Both the position numbers and the translations under genes were made by a program. Below the pieces are notes generated by a model. It searched no databases. It had not been told where the DNA came from and saw nothing but the letters and a program-made list of their open reading frames with translations. A stretch of 64,000 bases of DNA from Candidatus Propionivibrio dominans (GTDB lineage: Bacteria > Pseudomonadota > Gammaproteobacteria > Burkholderiales > Rhodocyclaceae). The stretch's first letter is position 1; every line of letters starts with the position of its first letter. The DNA lies in contig JADJNC010000025.1 in the NCBI GenBank assembly GCA_016709335.1, forward strand, positions 1 to 64,000, given 5' to 3'. Below are positions 37,867 to 46,332 of this stretch, one piece after another.

Positions 37867-38496
37867 ATGCTTGAAGTCTCCAACCTTGAATGTGTTCGCG
37901 GTGAACGTCGCCTTTTTGCCGGCGTCGGATTCCGGCTGGACGCGGGCGAGATGCTTTACTTGCAGGGGGCCAATGGTTCCGGGAAAACCAGCCTGCTGCG
38001 CATGCTCTGTTCGCTTTCGCCCGCGCAGGAGGGAGAGATTCGCTGGCGCGGCGAATCGATCGGCAAGCTCGGCGAGGACTATCGCCGCGAGCTGTGCCAT
38101 CTCGGGCACCACAACGCCATCAAGGAAGAACTGACGCCGCTGGAAAACCTGCGGACCTCGGCCAGACTGGCCGACGAAGCACTTGACGAAGGTACCGCGC
38201 TCGACGCACTGGAACAGCTCGGTCTGGCCGGGCGCGAGGATCTGCCCTGCCGCTACCTGTCGCAGGGGCAGAAGCGCCGTGTCGCCCTGGCTCGGCTGGT
38301 CAATGAGCGGCGGGCGCTGTGGGTACTCGACGAACCCTACGTGGCGCTTGATTCGTCAGCGATCGAACGGGTCGCCGGATTGATCGGCGCGCATCTGCAA
38401 CGCGGCGGGTTGGCGGTGCTGACCACGCACCAGGCGGTTGCAGTCGCCGCCGGCAAGGTTCGCGAGTTGGTTCTGGCGCCGGATGGACAAGCATGA
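37867..38496 (+). CDS. ccmA: Heme exporter ATP-binding protein CcmA
   Basis: 209 residues. ATPase of the CcmABCD complex that releases holo-CcmE during System I cytochrome c maturation. Walker A GANGSGKTSLLRML, LGHHNAIKEELTPLENL, signature RYLSQGQKRRVALARL, Walker B LWVLDEPYVALD, and H-loop TTHQAV. First gene of ccmABCDEFGHI. A hairpin repeat separates it from ccmB. Confidence 0.95.
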   Translation: MLEVSNLECVRGERRLFAGVGFRLDAGEMLYLQGANGSGKTSLLRMLCSLSPAQEGEIRWRGESIGKLGEDYRRELCHLGHHNAIKEELTPLENLRTSARLADEALDEGTALDALEQLGLAGREDLPCRYLSQGQKRRVALARLVNERRALWVLDEPYVALDSSAIERVAGLIGAHLQRGGLAVLTTHQAVAVAAGKVRELVLAPDGQA

Positions 38497-38504
38497 GCGA
38501 AAAA

Positions 38505-38618
38505 TCCACCGCACAGGCGCAAAGAGGCAAAGGTAAGGCAAAGAAAGCCGATGACTTGACTTTGCCTTGCCTTCCTTTGTGCTTCCTTGCCCTTTTTCTT
38601 TGCGCCTTTGCGGTGGAC
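38505..38618. repeat. Long imperfect inverted repeat between ccmA and ccmB
   Basis: Left arm tccaccgcacaggcgcaaag, right arm tttgcgcctttgcggtgga; an AT-rich purine/pyrimidine strand bias in between (ggcaaaggtaaggcaaag / ctttgccttgccttcc). Nearly the same outer arms as 22738-22858. Confidence 0.8.
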
Positions 38619-38665
38619 GTCTACGGTCGACGAACCGGCACCTGCACGAGGAATGGGTCGGCAAG

Positions 38666-39334
38666 ATGCTGAAACTTGTTCGTGCCATCATCAGCCGCGA
38701 TCTGCGTCTGGCCATGCGGCGGCGTGCCGACATCGTTTCGGCGCTGTTCTTTTTCATCATCGTCGTCAGCCTGTTTCCGCTCGGCGTCGGCCCGGAGCCG
38801 GAACTGCTGCGCAAACTGGCGCCGGGCGTGCTGTGGGTTGCGGCGCTGCTCGCCACCATGCTCTCGCTGCCGCGCCTGTTCGCCGACGACCATCGCGACG
38901 GCACGCTGGAGCAACTGGCGCTGGCACCGCAGCCACTGGGCCTGATCGTGCTTGGCAAGGTGCTGGCGCACTGGCTGGTTTCTGGCCTGCCGCTGGCGCT
39001 TCTGGCGCCGGTACTGGGCCTCCAGTTCGACCTGTCCACCGACGCCCTGTGGGTGCTGACCTGCTCGCTGCTCATCGGTACTCCGGCTTTGTCCGGTATC
39101 GGTGCCATCGGTGCGGCGCTGACGCTGGGAGTACGCGGCGGTGGCGTGCTACTGTCGCTGCTGGTTCTTCCCCTGTATATTCCGGTTCTGATTTTCGGCG
39201 CCGGTGCGGTTGATGCGACGGTGACCGGCCTCGGCGCACAAGCCCATCTGTCGCTGCTCGGCGCTCTGACGCTGGCTGGCGTTTTTTTCGCGCCATGGCC
39301 AACGGCGGCGGCTTTACGAATTGCATTGGAGTAA
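38666..39334 (+). CDS. ccmB: Heme exporter permease CcmB
   Basis: 222 residues from ATG 38666 (GAGGAA upstream); the frame back to 38567 is repeat DNA. Six hydrophobic helices; RDLRLAMRRRADIVSALFFFII at the start and LFADDHRDGTLEQLALAPQP, ALLAPVLGLQFDL as in CcmB. Permease of the CcmABCD ABC-type complex. 19 bp before ccmC. Confidence 0.94.
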   Translation: MLKLVRAIISRDLRLAMRRRADIVSALFFFIIVVSLFPLGVGPEPELLRKLAPGVLWVAALLATMLSLPRLFADDHRDGTLEQLALAPQPLGLIVLGKVLAHWLVSGLPLALLAPVLGLQFDLSTDALWVLTCSLLIGTPALSGIGAIGAALTLGVRGGGVLLSLLVLPLYIPVLIFGAGAVDATVTGLGAQAHLSLLGALTLAGVFFAPWPTAAALRIALE

Positions 39335-39353
39335 GGCAACTTAGCTTTTGATC

Positions 39354-40112
39354 ATGTCAAACAAACTCATCAACTGGTTCAGATTCGCCAGCCCGCAGGC
39401 TTTCTATCCGCTCGCCGGGAGGATGATTCCGTGGTTCTGGGCGCTGGCCGCCGTCTTCGGCATTGCCGGCCTGTATGTGGGCTTTCTGGTGGCGCCGACC
39501 GACGCACAGCAGGGCGAGGGCTACCGCATCATCTTCCTGCACGTGCCGGCGTCGTGGATGTCGATGTTCATCTATCTGGTGATGGCCTTCTGGGCCGGGT
39601 TGGGGCTGGCGTTCAATTTCCGCCTGTCGGGAATGATGGCCACGGCGCTGGCGCCGACGGGAGCGCTGTTCACCTTCCTGTCACTGTGGACCGGCGCGCT
39701 GTGGGGCAAGCCGATGTGGGGTACCTGGTGGGTATGGGACGCGCGCCTGACCTCCGAACTGATCCTGCTTTTTCTCTACGTCGGCTTCATCGCCCTGCAG
39801 TCGGCGATTGACGACCCGCGCCGCGCCGACAAGGCCGGCGCCATCCTGGCGCTGGTCGGCGTGGTCAACATCCCGATCATCTATTTCTCGGTGAAGTGGT
39901 GGAACACGCTGCACCAGGGCTCGTCGGTCAGTCTGACCAAATCGCCCTCGATGGCCATGACCATGCTCCTCGGCATGCTGCTCTGCGCCCTGGCCTGCTG
40001 GATGTACGCCATCGCCGTGGCGCTGATGCGGGTGCGCACCATCATGCTCGAACGCGAGCGGCACACTGAATGGGTGCGCGAGGAGTTGGGAATGAAGGCC
40101 AAGGAGCAATAA
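39354..40112 (+). CDS. ccmC: Heme transporter CcmC
   Basis: 252 residues from ATG 39354. Six membrane helices with the tryptophan-rich WWD signature GTWWVWDARLTSELILLFL and two conserved His (FLHVPASWM, WWNTLHQGSS) as heme ligands. Delivers heme to CcmE in the periplasm. Confidence 0.96.
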   Translation: MSNKLINWFRFASPQAFYPLAGRMIPWFWALAAVFGIAGLYVGFLVAPTDAQQGEGYRIIFLHVPASWMSMFIYLVMAFWAGLGLAFNFRLSGMMATALAPTGALFTFLSLWTGALWGKPMWGTWWVWDARLTSELILLFLYVGFIALQSAIDDPRRADKAGAILALVGVVNIPIIYFSVKWWNTLHQGSSVSLTKSPSMAMTMLLGMLLCALACWMYAIAVALMRVRTIMLERERHTEWVREELGMKAKEQ

Positions 40113-40216
40113 AATGATGGACGATGCAACTCGCCAGCACCCTGAACCCGGCGCAAGACATTCAGCCCCTGCCACTGTCACTCCCGATTCCTCACTCCTC
40201 ATTCCTCACTGACCCC

Positions 40217-40414
40217 ATGTACTGGAACAGCTTTTCCGAATTTCTGGCCATGGGCACCCACGGCATCTACGTCTGGGGCTCGGTCGGCGTCATGGTACTC
40301 CTGATGGTGCTGGAACCGGTTCTGCTGGTTCGCGGTCAGAAGAGTCTTGTCGCGCGCCTCAAGCGTCAGTTTCGTGCCGAGAAGACCGATCGCTCAACAC
40401 AATCCCGAAGGTAA
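40217..40414 (+). CDS. ccmD: Heme exporter protein CcmD
   Basis: 65 residues from ATG 40217; the longer frame from 40124 includes a stretch of the ctcactcc repeat and is rejected. One membrane helix with the CcmD motif FLAMGTHGIYVWGSVGVMVLLM and a basic cytoplasmic tail (ARLKRQFR). Stabilises CcmC-CcmE binding. 105 bp after ccmC and 3 bp before ccmE. Confidence 0.9.
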   Translation: MYWNSFSEFLAMGTHGIYVWGSVGVMVLLMVLEPVLLVRGQKSLVARLKRQFRAEKTDRSTQSRR

Positions 40415-40417
40415 GCA

Positions 40418-40897
40418 TTGAAAACACGTCACAAGCGTATCGCGCTGATCATCGGCGGGCTGGCCGTTCTCGGCCTCGTTGTCGCGCTGGTACTCAACGC
40501 CTTCCAGAGCAATCTGGTGTTCTTTTTCTCGCCGACGCAAGTGGCTGCGGGCGAGGCGCCCAAGGGCAAGTCGTTCCGCATCGGCGGCTTGGTCAAGGAA
40601 GGTACGATCAAGCGCGAAGCCGACGGCGTTACCCTGCGTTTTGTCATGACCGACACCGAGCAGGACATGATCGTTGCCTACAAGGGAATCCTGCCCGACC
40701 TGTTCAAGGAAGGCAAAGGCGCTGTTGCCCAGGGCAAGCTCGGCGAGGACGGCGTTTTCGTCGCCACTGAAGTGCTCGCCAAACACGACGAGAACTACAT
40801 GCCGCCGGAAGCCACCAAGGCGCTTGGCGATGCACAGCAGCGCGCTGCTGCGAACAAGGCGGCCGTTGAGGCTACGTCAAAAACTGTGAAGCAGTGA
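40418..40897 (+). CDS. ccmE: Periplasmic heme chaperone CcmE
   Basis: 159 residues starting at TTG 40418. N-terminal membrane anchor ([23 protein letters not shown]), then an OB-fold ending in the heme-binding motif [13 protein letters not shown], with the covalent His and the conserved Tyr. Carries heme from CcmC to CcmF/H. The Ala-rich C-terminal tail is variable in the family. Confidence 0.95.
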   Translation: MKTRHKRIALIIGGLAVLGLVVALVLNAFQSNLVFFFSPTQVAAGEAPKGKSFRIGGLVKEGTIKREADGVTLRFVMTDTEQDMIVAYKGILPDLFKEGKGAVAQGKLGEDGVFVATEVLAKHDENYMPPEATKALGDAQQRAAANKAAVEATSKTVKQ

Positions 40898-41263
40898 GGA
40901 GTAGGGAGTGAAGAGTGAGGAGTAATGATTTGATGAGCGCTAGAATCTAGTAGGTCGGGTTAGCGCAGCATAACCCGACGGCAGTGTATGCCGCATCCGA
41001 TGATTGTCGGGTTATGCTGCGCAGCAAATCCTCCTGGGGGACGCTGCGCTAACCCGACCTACGATTTGTCAGCTATATCTAAATTTCAAATGCAAGAAGA
41101 TTGGAAGTTATTTCGTAACCGTTCCAAAGGAGTAGGGAGTGAAGAGTGAGGAGTTATGATTCGATGTACGCAAGAAACCACCGGAATACCGAGCACGCCG
41201 AGAGTGGGACGACGCCACTCGCTGTGACTCCTTACTCTTCACTCCTCACCGGATTACAGCCCC
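40898..41263. repeat. Intergenic repeat mosaic between ccmE and ccmF
   Basis: 366 bp with no gene. Two direct copies of gtagggagtgaagagtgagg at 40904 and about 41131 and an inverted partner (gactccttactcttcactcc) at about 41224-41250 surround a full REP-like GTAGGTCGGGTTAG...CTAACCCGACCTAC palindrome at 40950-41062. It splits an operon that is otherwise closely packed. Confidence 0.8.
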
Positions 41264-43255
41264 ATGATTCCTGAACTCGGTCACTTCGCTCTCATCGTCA
41301 GCCTTTGTGTGGCACTCGTCCAGGGCACACTGCCGCTGCTTGGTGCCCATTGGCGACGGCCACAATGGATCGCGCTGGCGCGTCCGGCGGCGATCGCGCA
41401 GGCGCTGCTGATGGCTGTGGCTTTCGCCTGCCTGACCACCGCCTTTGTACAGAATGATTTTTCTGTCGTCTATGTGGCGCAACATTCGAATACCTTGCTG
41501 CCCTTGCCGTATCGGGTGGCTGCCGTGTGGGGTGGGCATGAAGGTTCGCTGCTGCTGTGGGTGGTGATGCTGGTGATGTGGACGCTGGCGGTGGCGCTCT
41601 TCTCGAAGCAACTCCCGGACACCATGGTGGCCCGCATACTCGGTGTGCTGGCGCTGGTCACGGCCGGTTTCCTGCTCTTTATCCTGCTCACCTCCAACCC
41701 CTTCGATCGTCTGCTGCCGGCTGCCGAGGAGGGGCGCGACCTCAACCCGCTGTTGCAGGATCCAGGGTTGATCATCCACCCGCCGATGCTTTACATGGGC
41801 TATGTCGGTTTCTCGGTGGCCTATGCCTTTGCCGTTGCCGCGCTGCTCTCCGGCCAGCTTGACGCCGCCTGGGCGCGCTGGTCGCGGCCATGGACGATAG
41901 CCGCCTGGATTTTCCTGACGCTGGGCATCGCGCTCGGCTCGTGGTGGGCCTATTACGAACTCGGCTGGGGCGGCTGGTGGTTCTGGGACCCGGTCGAGAA
42001 CGCCTCGTTCATGCCGTGGCTGGTCGGTACGGCGCTGATCCACTCGCTGGCGGTGACGGAAAAGCGCGGCAGCTTCAAGAACTGGACGGTGCTGCTGGCC
42101 ATTTCTGCCTTCTCGCTTTCGCTGCTCGGCACCTTCCTCGTGCGCTCCGGTGTGCTGACCTCGGTGCATGCCTTTGCCACCGATCCGCGACGCGGCATCT
42201 TCATTCTCGTCTTTCTGGTTGCCGTGATCGGCAGCTCGCTGGCCCTCTTTGCCTGGCGTGCGCCCAGGGTCGGTCTGGGCGGGCGTTTCGCCCTGCTCTC
42301 GCGCGAATCGCTGCTGCTCACCAACAATGTGCTGCTGGTCGTCGCCTGCGCCTCGGTGTTGCTCGGCACGCTCTACCCGCTGCTGATCGACGCCCTCGGC
42401 GCCGGCAAGCTGTCGGTCGGTCCGCCTTATTTCGATTCGGTCTTTGCTCCCTTGATGATCCCGGCCCTGTTCCTGATGGGTGTGGCGCCGTTTGCCCGCT
42501 GGAAGCAGGCCAGTTTCGGCGAACTGGCACGCACCCTGCGCTGGGCCTTTGTCGCCGCTGCGCTGGTGGGACTGGTGGCCCCCTTCTTTTTCGGCGAATG
42601 GAAGCCGCTGGTGGCACTGAGCCTGCTGCTGGCGGCGTGGATCGTTTTTTCAGGCTCGCTCAACTTTGTCGAACGCGTGCAGTCGACGCGCGCTGGACAG
42701 CCTTTCCTGAGTGCCGCGCTAAAGCAGCCACGCAGCTTCTTCGGCATGCACACCGCCCACGTCGGCATCGCCGTCTTCGTCGTCGGCGTGGCGATGGTCA
42801 GCGGCTATCAGGCCGAAAAGGATGTGAAGATGGAGGTCGGCGACAGCGTTAGCGTCGGAGGCTATACCTTCCGCTTCAACGGTGTGCGGCAGGAAAAGGG
42901 GCCGAACTACGTGGCGCTGGTCGGCGATATTGATCTGCTGAAAGGCGACAGGACGATCCGCAAAATGAATCCGGAGAAACGCAACTACCTTTCGTCATCG
43001 ATGCCGATGACCGAAGCGGCGATCGACACCGGCTTCCTGCGCGACGTCTATGTCTCGCTCGGCGAACCCATCGACAAGGCCAGGCCGGACGCGGCCTGGG
43101 CCGTGCGCGTCTATCACAAGCCCTTCGTCGACTGGATCTGGGGCGGCTGCGTGCTGATGGCGCTCGGCGGCCTCCTGGCCATGAGCGACCGCCGCTATCG
43201 CAGCAGGTCGCGCGCAGCATCAAGCATCGACATTGCGCTGACGCAGAAAGCGTAA
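41264..43255 (+). CDS. ccmF: Cytochrome c heme lyase subunit CcmF
   Basis: 663 residues, about 15 membrane helices. Core motifs: VWGGHEGSLLLW, the WWD-type GWGGWWFWDPVENASFMPWL, HPPMLYMGYVG and LVRSGVLTSVHAFATDPRRG, with the His residues thought to bind heme b. The C-terminal periplasmic beta domain (VGDSVSVGGYTFRFNGVRQEKGPNY) is present. Attaches heme to apocytochrome together with CcmH. ATG 41264 directly after the repeat mosaic. Confidence 0.96.
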   Translation: MIPELGHFALIVSLCVALVQGTLPLLGAHWRRPQWIALARPAAIAQALLMAVAFACLTTAFVQNDFSVVYVAQHSNTLLPLPYRVAAVWGGHEGSLLLWVVMLVMWTLAVALFSKQLPDTMVARILGVLALVTAGFLLFILLTSNPFDRLLPAAEEGRDLNPLLQDPGLIIHPPMLYMGYVGFSVAYAFAVAALLSGQLDAAWARWSRPWTIAAWIFLTLGIALGSWWAYYELGWGGWWFWDPVENASFMPWLVGTALIHSLAVTEKRGSFKNWTVLLAISAFSLSLLGTFLVRSGVLTSVHAFATDPRRGIFILVFLVAVIGSSLALFAWRAPRVGLGGRFALLSRESLLLTNNVLLVVACASVLLGTLYPLLIDALGAGKLSVGPPYFDSVFAPLMIPALFLMGVAPFARWKQASFGELARTLRWAFVAAALVGLVAPFFFGEWKPLVALSLLLAAWIVFSGSLNFVERVQSTRAGQPFLSAALKQPRSFFGMHTAHVGIAVFVVGVAMVSGYQAEKDVKMEVGDSVSVGGYTFRFNGVRQEKGPNYVALVGDIDLLKGDRTIRKMNPEKRNYLSSSMPMTEAAIDTGFLRDVYVSLGEPIDKARPDAAWAVRVYHKPFVDWIWGGCVLMALGGLLAMSDRRYRSRSRAASSIDIALTQKA

Positions 43256-43264
43256 AGACACTTC

Positions 43265-43849
43265 ATGAACCGTTTTCTCTGGCCGCTGATCGGCTTTGCC
43301 GTTCTTGTTGCCCTGCTGGCCGTCGGGCTAAATCTCAACCCGCGTGATGTACCCTCGCCACTGGTCGGCAAGCCGGCGCCGCTGTTCTCGCTGGCCCGCC
43401 TCGATGCGCCGGATCAGAACTTCTCCCCGCAGGACATGCTCGGCAAGGTGTGGCTGCTCAACGTGTGGTCGACCTGGTGTGTGTCCTGCCGGCAGGAGCA
43501 TCCGGTGCTGGTCGACATGGCGAAAAACAATACGGTGATGCTGGTCGGCCTCAACTACAAGGAAGTGCGCGGTGATGGCGGGCTGGATGCGGACAAGCTC
43601 GACGCAGCGGCCGAAAGGAAGCTGGCGCTTGAGCGTTCCAACGCCTGGCTGAAGCAGCACGGCAATCCTTACCGCCTTTCGGTGCTGGACCTCGACGGGC
43701 GCGTCGGCATCGACTACGGTGTTTATGGCGTACCGGAAACCTACGTCATCGACAAGTCCGGAATCATCCGCATGAAGCACACCGGCCCGATCAGCCGCGA
43801 TGATTTCTCCGGCAAAATCCTGCCGCTGCTTGCGGAGTTGTCAAAATGA
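43265..43849 (+). CDS. ccmG: Thiol:disulfide interchange protein CcmG/DsbE
   Basis: 194 residues. A membrane anchor (LWPLIGFAVLVALLAVGLNL) precedes a periplasmic thioredoxin fold with the redox site WCVSC (STWCVSCRQEHPVL) and the cis-Pro loop YGVYGVPETYVIDK. Reduces apocytochrome c thiols before heme attachment. Overlaps ccmH by 4 bp (ATGA). Confidence 0.95.
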   Translation: MNRFLWPLIGFAVLVALLAVGLNLNPRDVPSPLVGKPAPLFSLARLDAPDQNFSPQDMLGKVWLLNVWSTWCVSCRQEHPVLVDMAKNNTVMLVGLNYKEVRGDGGLDADKLDAAAERKLALERSNAWLKQHGNPYRLSVLDLDGRVGIDYGVYGVPETYVIDKSGIIRMKHTGPISRDDFSGKILPLLAELSK

Positions 43850-44313
43850 GGCTCTGGCTAATGCTATTCCTGCTGGCGCTGAGCGCCGTCTCACTGCAGG
43901 CCAGGGAAGCCGCACCGCTGGCACAGGACGAAGCCACCGAAAAGCGTCTGGTCGCGATTTCATCCGAACTACGCTGCCTGGTCTGCCAGAACGAGTCACT
44001 GTCCGGTTCGCATGCCGATCTGGCCAACGATCTGCGCCGCGAGATTCGCACGCTGATCCAGGAGGGCAAGAGCGACGCCGAAATAATGGACTTCATGGTC
44101 AGTCGCTACGGCGATTTTGTTCGCTACCGGCCGCCGCTCAAGGGAACGACCCTGCTCTTGTGGTTTGGTCCGGGCCTGCTCCTGGTGGGTGGCCTCGTTA
44201 CACTGGTTCTCTACCTGCGTCGCCGCAACAAGGCGATCAACGATTCGCCGCTCAGCGCGGAAGAACAGCAACAGGCCGAACGCCTGCTGAATGTAAAAGA
44301 ACCTCAAAAATGA
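43846..44313 (+). CDS. ccmH: Cytochrome c-type biogenesis protein CcmH
   Basis: 155 residues. Signal peptide (LWLMLFLLALSAVSLQA), the redox motif LRCLVCQNESLSGSHADLANDLR, and one C-terminal membrane helix (TLLLWFGPGLLLVGGLVTLVLYL). It holds the apocytochrome Cys pair for CcmF. Short form: the TPR part is the separate gene ccmI, which overlaps by 4 bp. Confidence 0.95.
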   Translation: MRLWLMLFLLALSAVSLQAREAAPLAQDEATEKRLVAISSELRCLVCQNESLSGSHADLANDLRREIRTLIQEGKSDAEIMDFMVSRYGDFVRYRPPLKGTTLLLWFGPGLLLVGGLVTLVLYLRRRNKAINDSPLSAEEQQQAERLLNVKEPQK

Positions 44314-45545
44314 GCGCCACGACCGCTTTCATCCTCGCCGCCGCACTGCTTGTTCTTGTCATCCTTGCCATTCTATTGCTGCCGCTTTGGCGTGCGCCCA
44401 GAGTCTCCAGCGCCATTGATCGGCGTGAAGCGAATCTGGATATCTTTCGCGATCAGTTGAGCGAACTCGAACGCGAGCGGAGCGCAGGTTCGCTCGCCGA
44501 AGCCGACTTCGAACAGGCAAAAAGTGAATTGCAGCGTCGCCTGCTCGAAGAAGTTCAGCCCGAGGCCGTGGCGCAGCAAGCTATCGGTGGGCGCAAGACG
44601 GCGCTGGCCCTGCTTATTGTTATCCCGCTGGCGGCAACGGCTGGTTATGCGATCCTCGGAAGACCGGAAGCGCTTGAACCGCTGCAGACGCAGGCGCGAG
44701 TCAGCCCGCAACAGATCGAAGCGATGCTGGGCAAGCTGGTCGAGAAACTCAAGGCGAATCCGGACGACAGCAAAGGCTGGGTGATGCTGGCGCGTTCCTA
44801 CAAGGTGCTGGGACGTTTTGCCGAGTCCGCCGAGGCCTACAGCCACGGCGCTGCGCTGGTCGACGCCGAGCCGGTGCTGCTGGCCGACTACGCCGAAGTG
44901 CTGGCGCAGACGCAAGGCGGCAGTTTCGAGGGCAAGCCGGAGCAACTGATTGCCCGTGCGCTGAAGATCGACCCGGACGAACCGCAGGCCCTGTTCCTGG
45001 CGGGTGCGGCGGCCAGCGAACGCAAGGACTTTTCTGCCGTAGCCGAATACTGGGGGCGTCTGCAGCCACAGCTTGAACCCGGCTCGGAAGAGGCGCAGAC
45101 ACTGGCGGCGGCGGTGACCAAGGCACGCGAGATCGCTGCCCGGATGGACGAAAAAACTGGCGCAGGCAGCGGCAAGCCGGCCAAAGAGGCCGCTGCCAGC
45201 AAGGAAGCCATCAGTGGCGAGGTCACGATCAGCGGCAAGATCGCTGCACAAGCCAGGCCCGACGATCTGCTCTTTGTTTTTGCGCGTGCCGAAGAAGGCT
45301 CGCGCATGCCGCTCGCTGTGATGCGGACGCGGGTGGCCGAACTGCCGCTCACCTTCCGCTTTGACGATTCGATGGCCCTGCCGGGCGGAAAGAAAATTTC
45401 CGAGTTCAGGACGGTCAGTCTCGAAGCGCGGGTCGCCAAGGCCGGCAAGGCGCAAAGTTCGAGCGGCGACCTCTTCGGCAGCATCAAGGGCGTCAAACCG
45501 GGAAGCAAGAACAACAAACTGGTGATCGATCAGGTTCAGCCCTGA
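44310..45545 (+). CDS. ccmI: Cytochrome c maturation TPR protein CcmI
   Basis: 411 residues from ATG 44310; a longer frame to 43800 overlaps ccmH and is rejected. Two membrane helices (AFILAAALLVLVILAILLLPLW; ALALLIVIPLAATAGYAIL) flank the RREANLDIFRDQLSELERE cytoplasmic loop, then periplasmic TPRs (KLKANPDDSKGWVMLARSYKVLGRFAESAEAYSHG) and a C-terminal beta-rich domain. Chaperones apocytochrome c to CcmFH. Last gene of the cluster. Confidence 0.93.
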   Translation: MSATTAFILAAALLVLVILAILLLPLWRAPRVSSAIDRREANLDIFRDQLSELERERSAGSLAEADFEQAKSELQRRLLEEVQPEAVAQQAIGGRKTALALLIVIPLAATAGYAILGRPEALEPLQTQARVSPQQIEAMLGKLVEKLKANPDDSKGWVMLARSYKVLGRFAESAEAYSHGAALVDAEPVLLADYAEVLAQTQGGSFEGKPEQLIARALKIDPDEPQALFLAGAAASERKDFSAVAEYWGRLQPQLEPGSEEAQTLAAAVTKAREIAARMDEKTGAGSGKPAKEAAASKEAISGEVTISGKIAAQARPDDLLFVFARAEEGSRMPLAVMRTRVAELPLTFRFDDSMALPGGKKISEFRTVSLEARVAKAGKAQSSSGDLFGSIKGVKPGSKNNKLVIDQVQP

Positions 45546-45567
45546 GATCTGTGAGAATTTGCAATAA

Positions 45568-45660
45568 CGTCATACCGGCAAAAGCCGGAATCTGACCGCA
45601 GGGAATGCAGAGCCAGAAAAGCCAAGGTACTGGACGCCGGCTTCTGCCCCGAAGGTGACA
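45568..45660. repeat. Dispersed GTCATACCGGCAAAAGCCGGAATC inverted repeat
   Basis: Left arm cgtcataccggcaaaagccg, right arm tactggacgccggcttctgc followed by gaaggtgaca. Copy of the family at 10158 and 17041, placed between ccmI and the zinc-ribbon ORF. Confidence 0.8.
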
Positions 45661-45701
45661 GGGCCTAGGGCTCAAACACTGGGGTGCGTCGTTGTGACGG
45701 C

Positions 45702-45986
45702 TTATTCAGCGTTTCCCTGAATGACACTGTGGTTACTGCTCCTGGGCGGCATGACTCGCCAACGAATTTTTGCCGATTCGATGTTGTCCGTCCGTGCCCC
45801 ATCGGTAATCGGAATGGTCACCCATTCACCGTCTATCCATTTTTGACCGCACCGGATGCAGGTTGCATCCCAGCCGTATCTGGGCGTAAAAAATTTCAGC
45901 AAGCGCGTCCGCTGTTTGCATCCTGGACAGGTTCGCGCGTGCGCCTCTTTTGCCGTCGAGCCTGGAGCGGAAATATGTAATTTCAA
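45702..45986 (-). CDS. Small protein with two CxxC knuckles (putative zinc ribbon)
   Basis: 94 residues from TTG 45986, chosen because AGGAGG lies six bases upstream; an ATG at 46010 is possible but has no such site. RTCPGCKQRT and ATCIRCGQKW provide four cysteines about 24 residues apart, fitting a single zinc ribbon. The C-terminal 60 residues show nothing familiar, and the last codons lie in a dispersed-repeat tail (shared with 17104-17125), so the natural stop may have been replaced. It could be a translated ORF of recent origin. Function unknown. Confidence 0.55.
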   Translation of the reverse strand: MKLHISAPGSTAKEAHARTCPGCKQRTRLLKFFTPRYGWDATCIRCGQKWIDGEWVTIPITDGARTDNIESAKIRWRVMPPRSSNHSVIQGNAE

Positions 45987-46332
45987 TATTGGCCTCCTGT
46001 GACAAACCATACACTCGCGGAATCAGGGTAAATTTTTCCCAACGCTAACCCATTGAATTACCGTCATTCCGATTGCCGGCATTCCGGGCGTGACCCGGAA
46101 TCCAACTCATTCATCAAAATAGATTTACGCGACATGTATCGCAGGCCGAAAGCTACTCAAGCCAGATGACAGGAGTGTGACGCCTGGCATAATTTTTTAG
46201 GGCAACAGGCATCAATCGAGCCGGGCGAACACGCGCTAGTGCGCTATACGGGAATCCGGCGGCTGGCAAATCTGTGACAAATTTCATCGTTTTGTCATCG
46301 CATTGTCACAAGCGCGATGTAAGTTAGCGTCC
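45987..46332. other. Intergenic region upstream of the HAD phosphatase gene
   Basis: 346 bp. Contains a diverged repeat unit at 46062-46107 (ccgtcattccgattgccggc...gtgacccggaatcc) and the Pho-box-like array at 46281-46309. No other gene seen. Confidence 0.6.
46281..46309 (+). promoter_or_regulatory. Pho-box-like array of three 11-bp-phased half sites
   Basis: ATTTCAT (46281), TTGTCAT (46292) and TTGTCAC (46303) are direct repeats at exactly 11-bp spacing with 4-bp spacers. The last two fit the PhoB consensus CTGTCAT-N4-CTGTCAC at 13 of 14 positions if T replaces the first C in each unit is allowed. A TAAGTT hexamer (46320-46325) lies about 10 bp downstream as a possible -10, as in PhoB-activated promoters. 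Confidence 0.7.

Noticed and set aside
43800..44309. N-terminal extension of ccmI
   Set aside because: Overlaps ccmG/ccmH in another frame; ATG 44310 starts exactly at the first membrane helix and forms an ATGA overlap.
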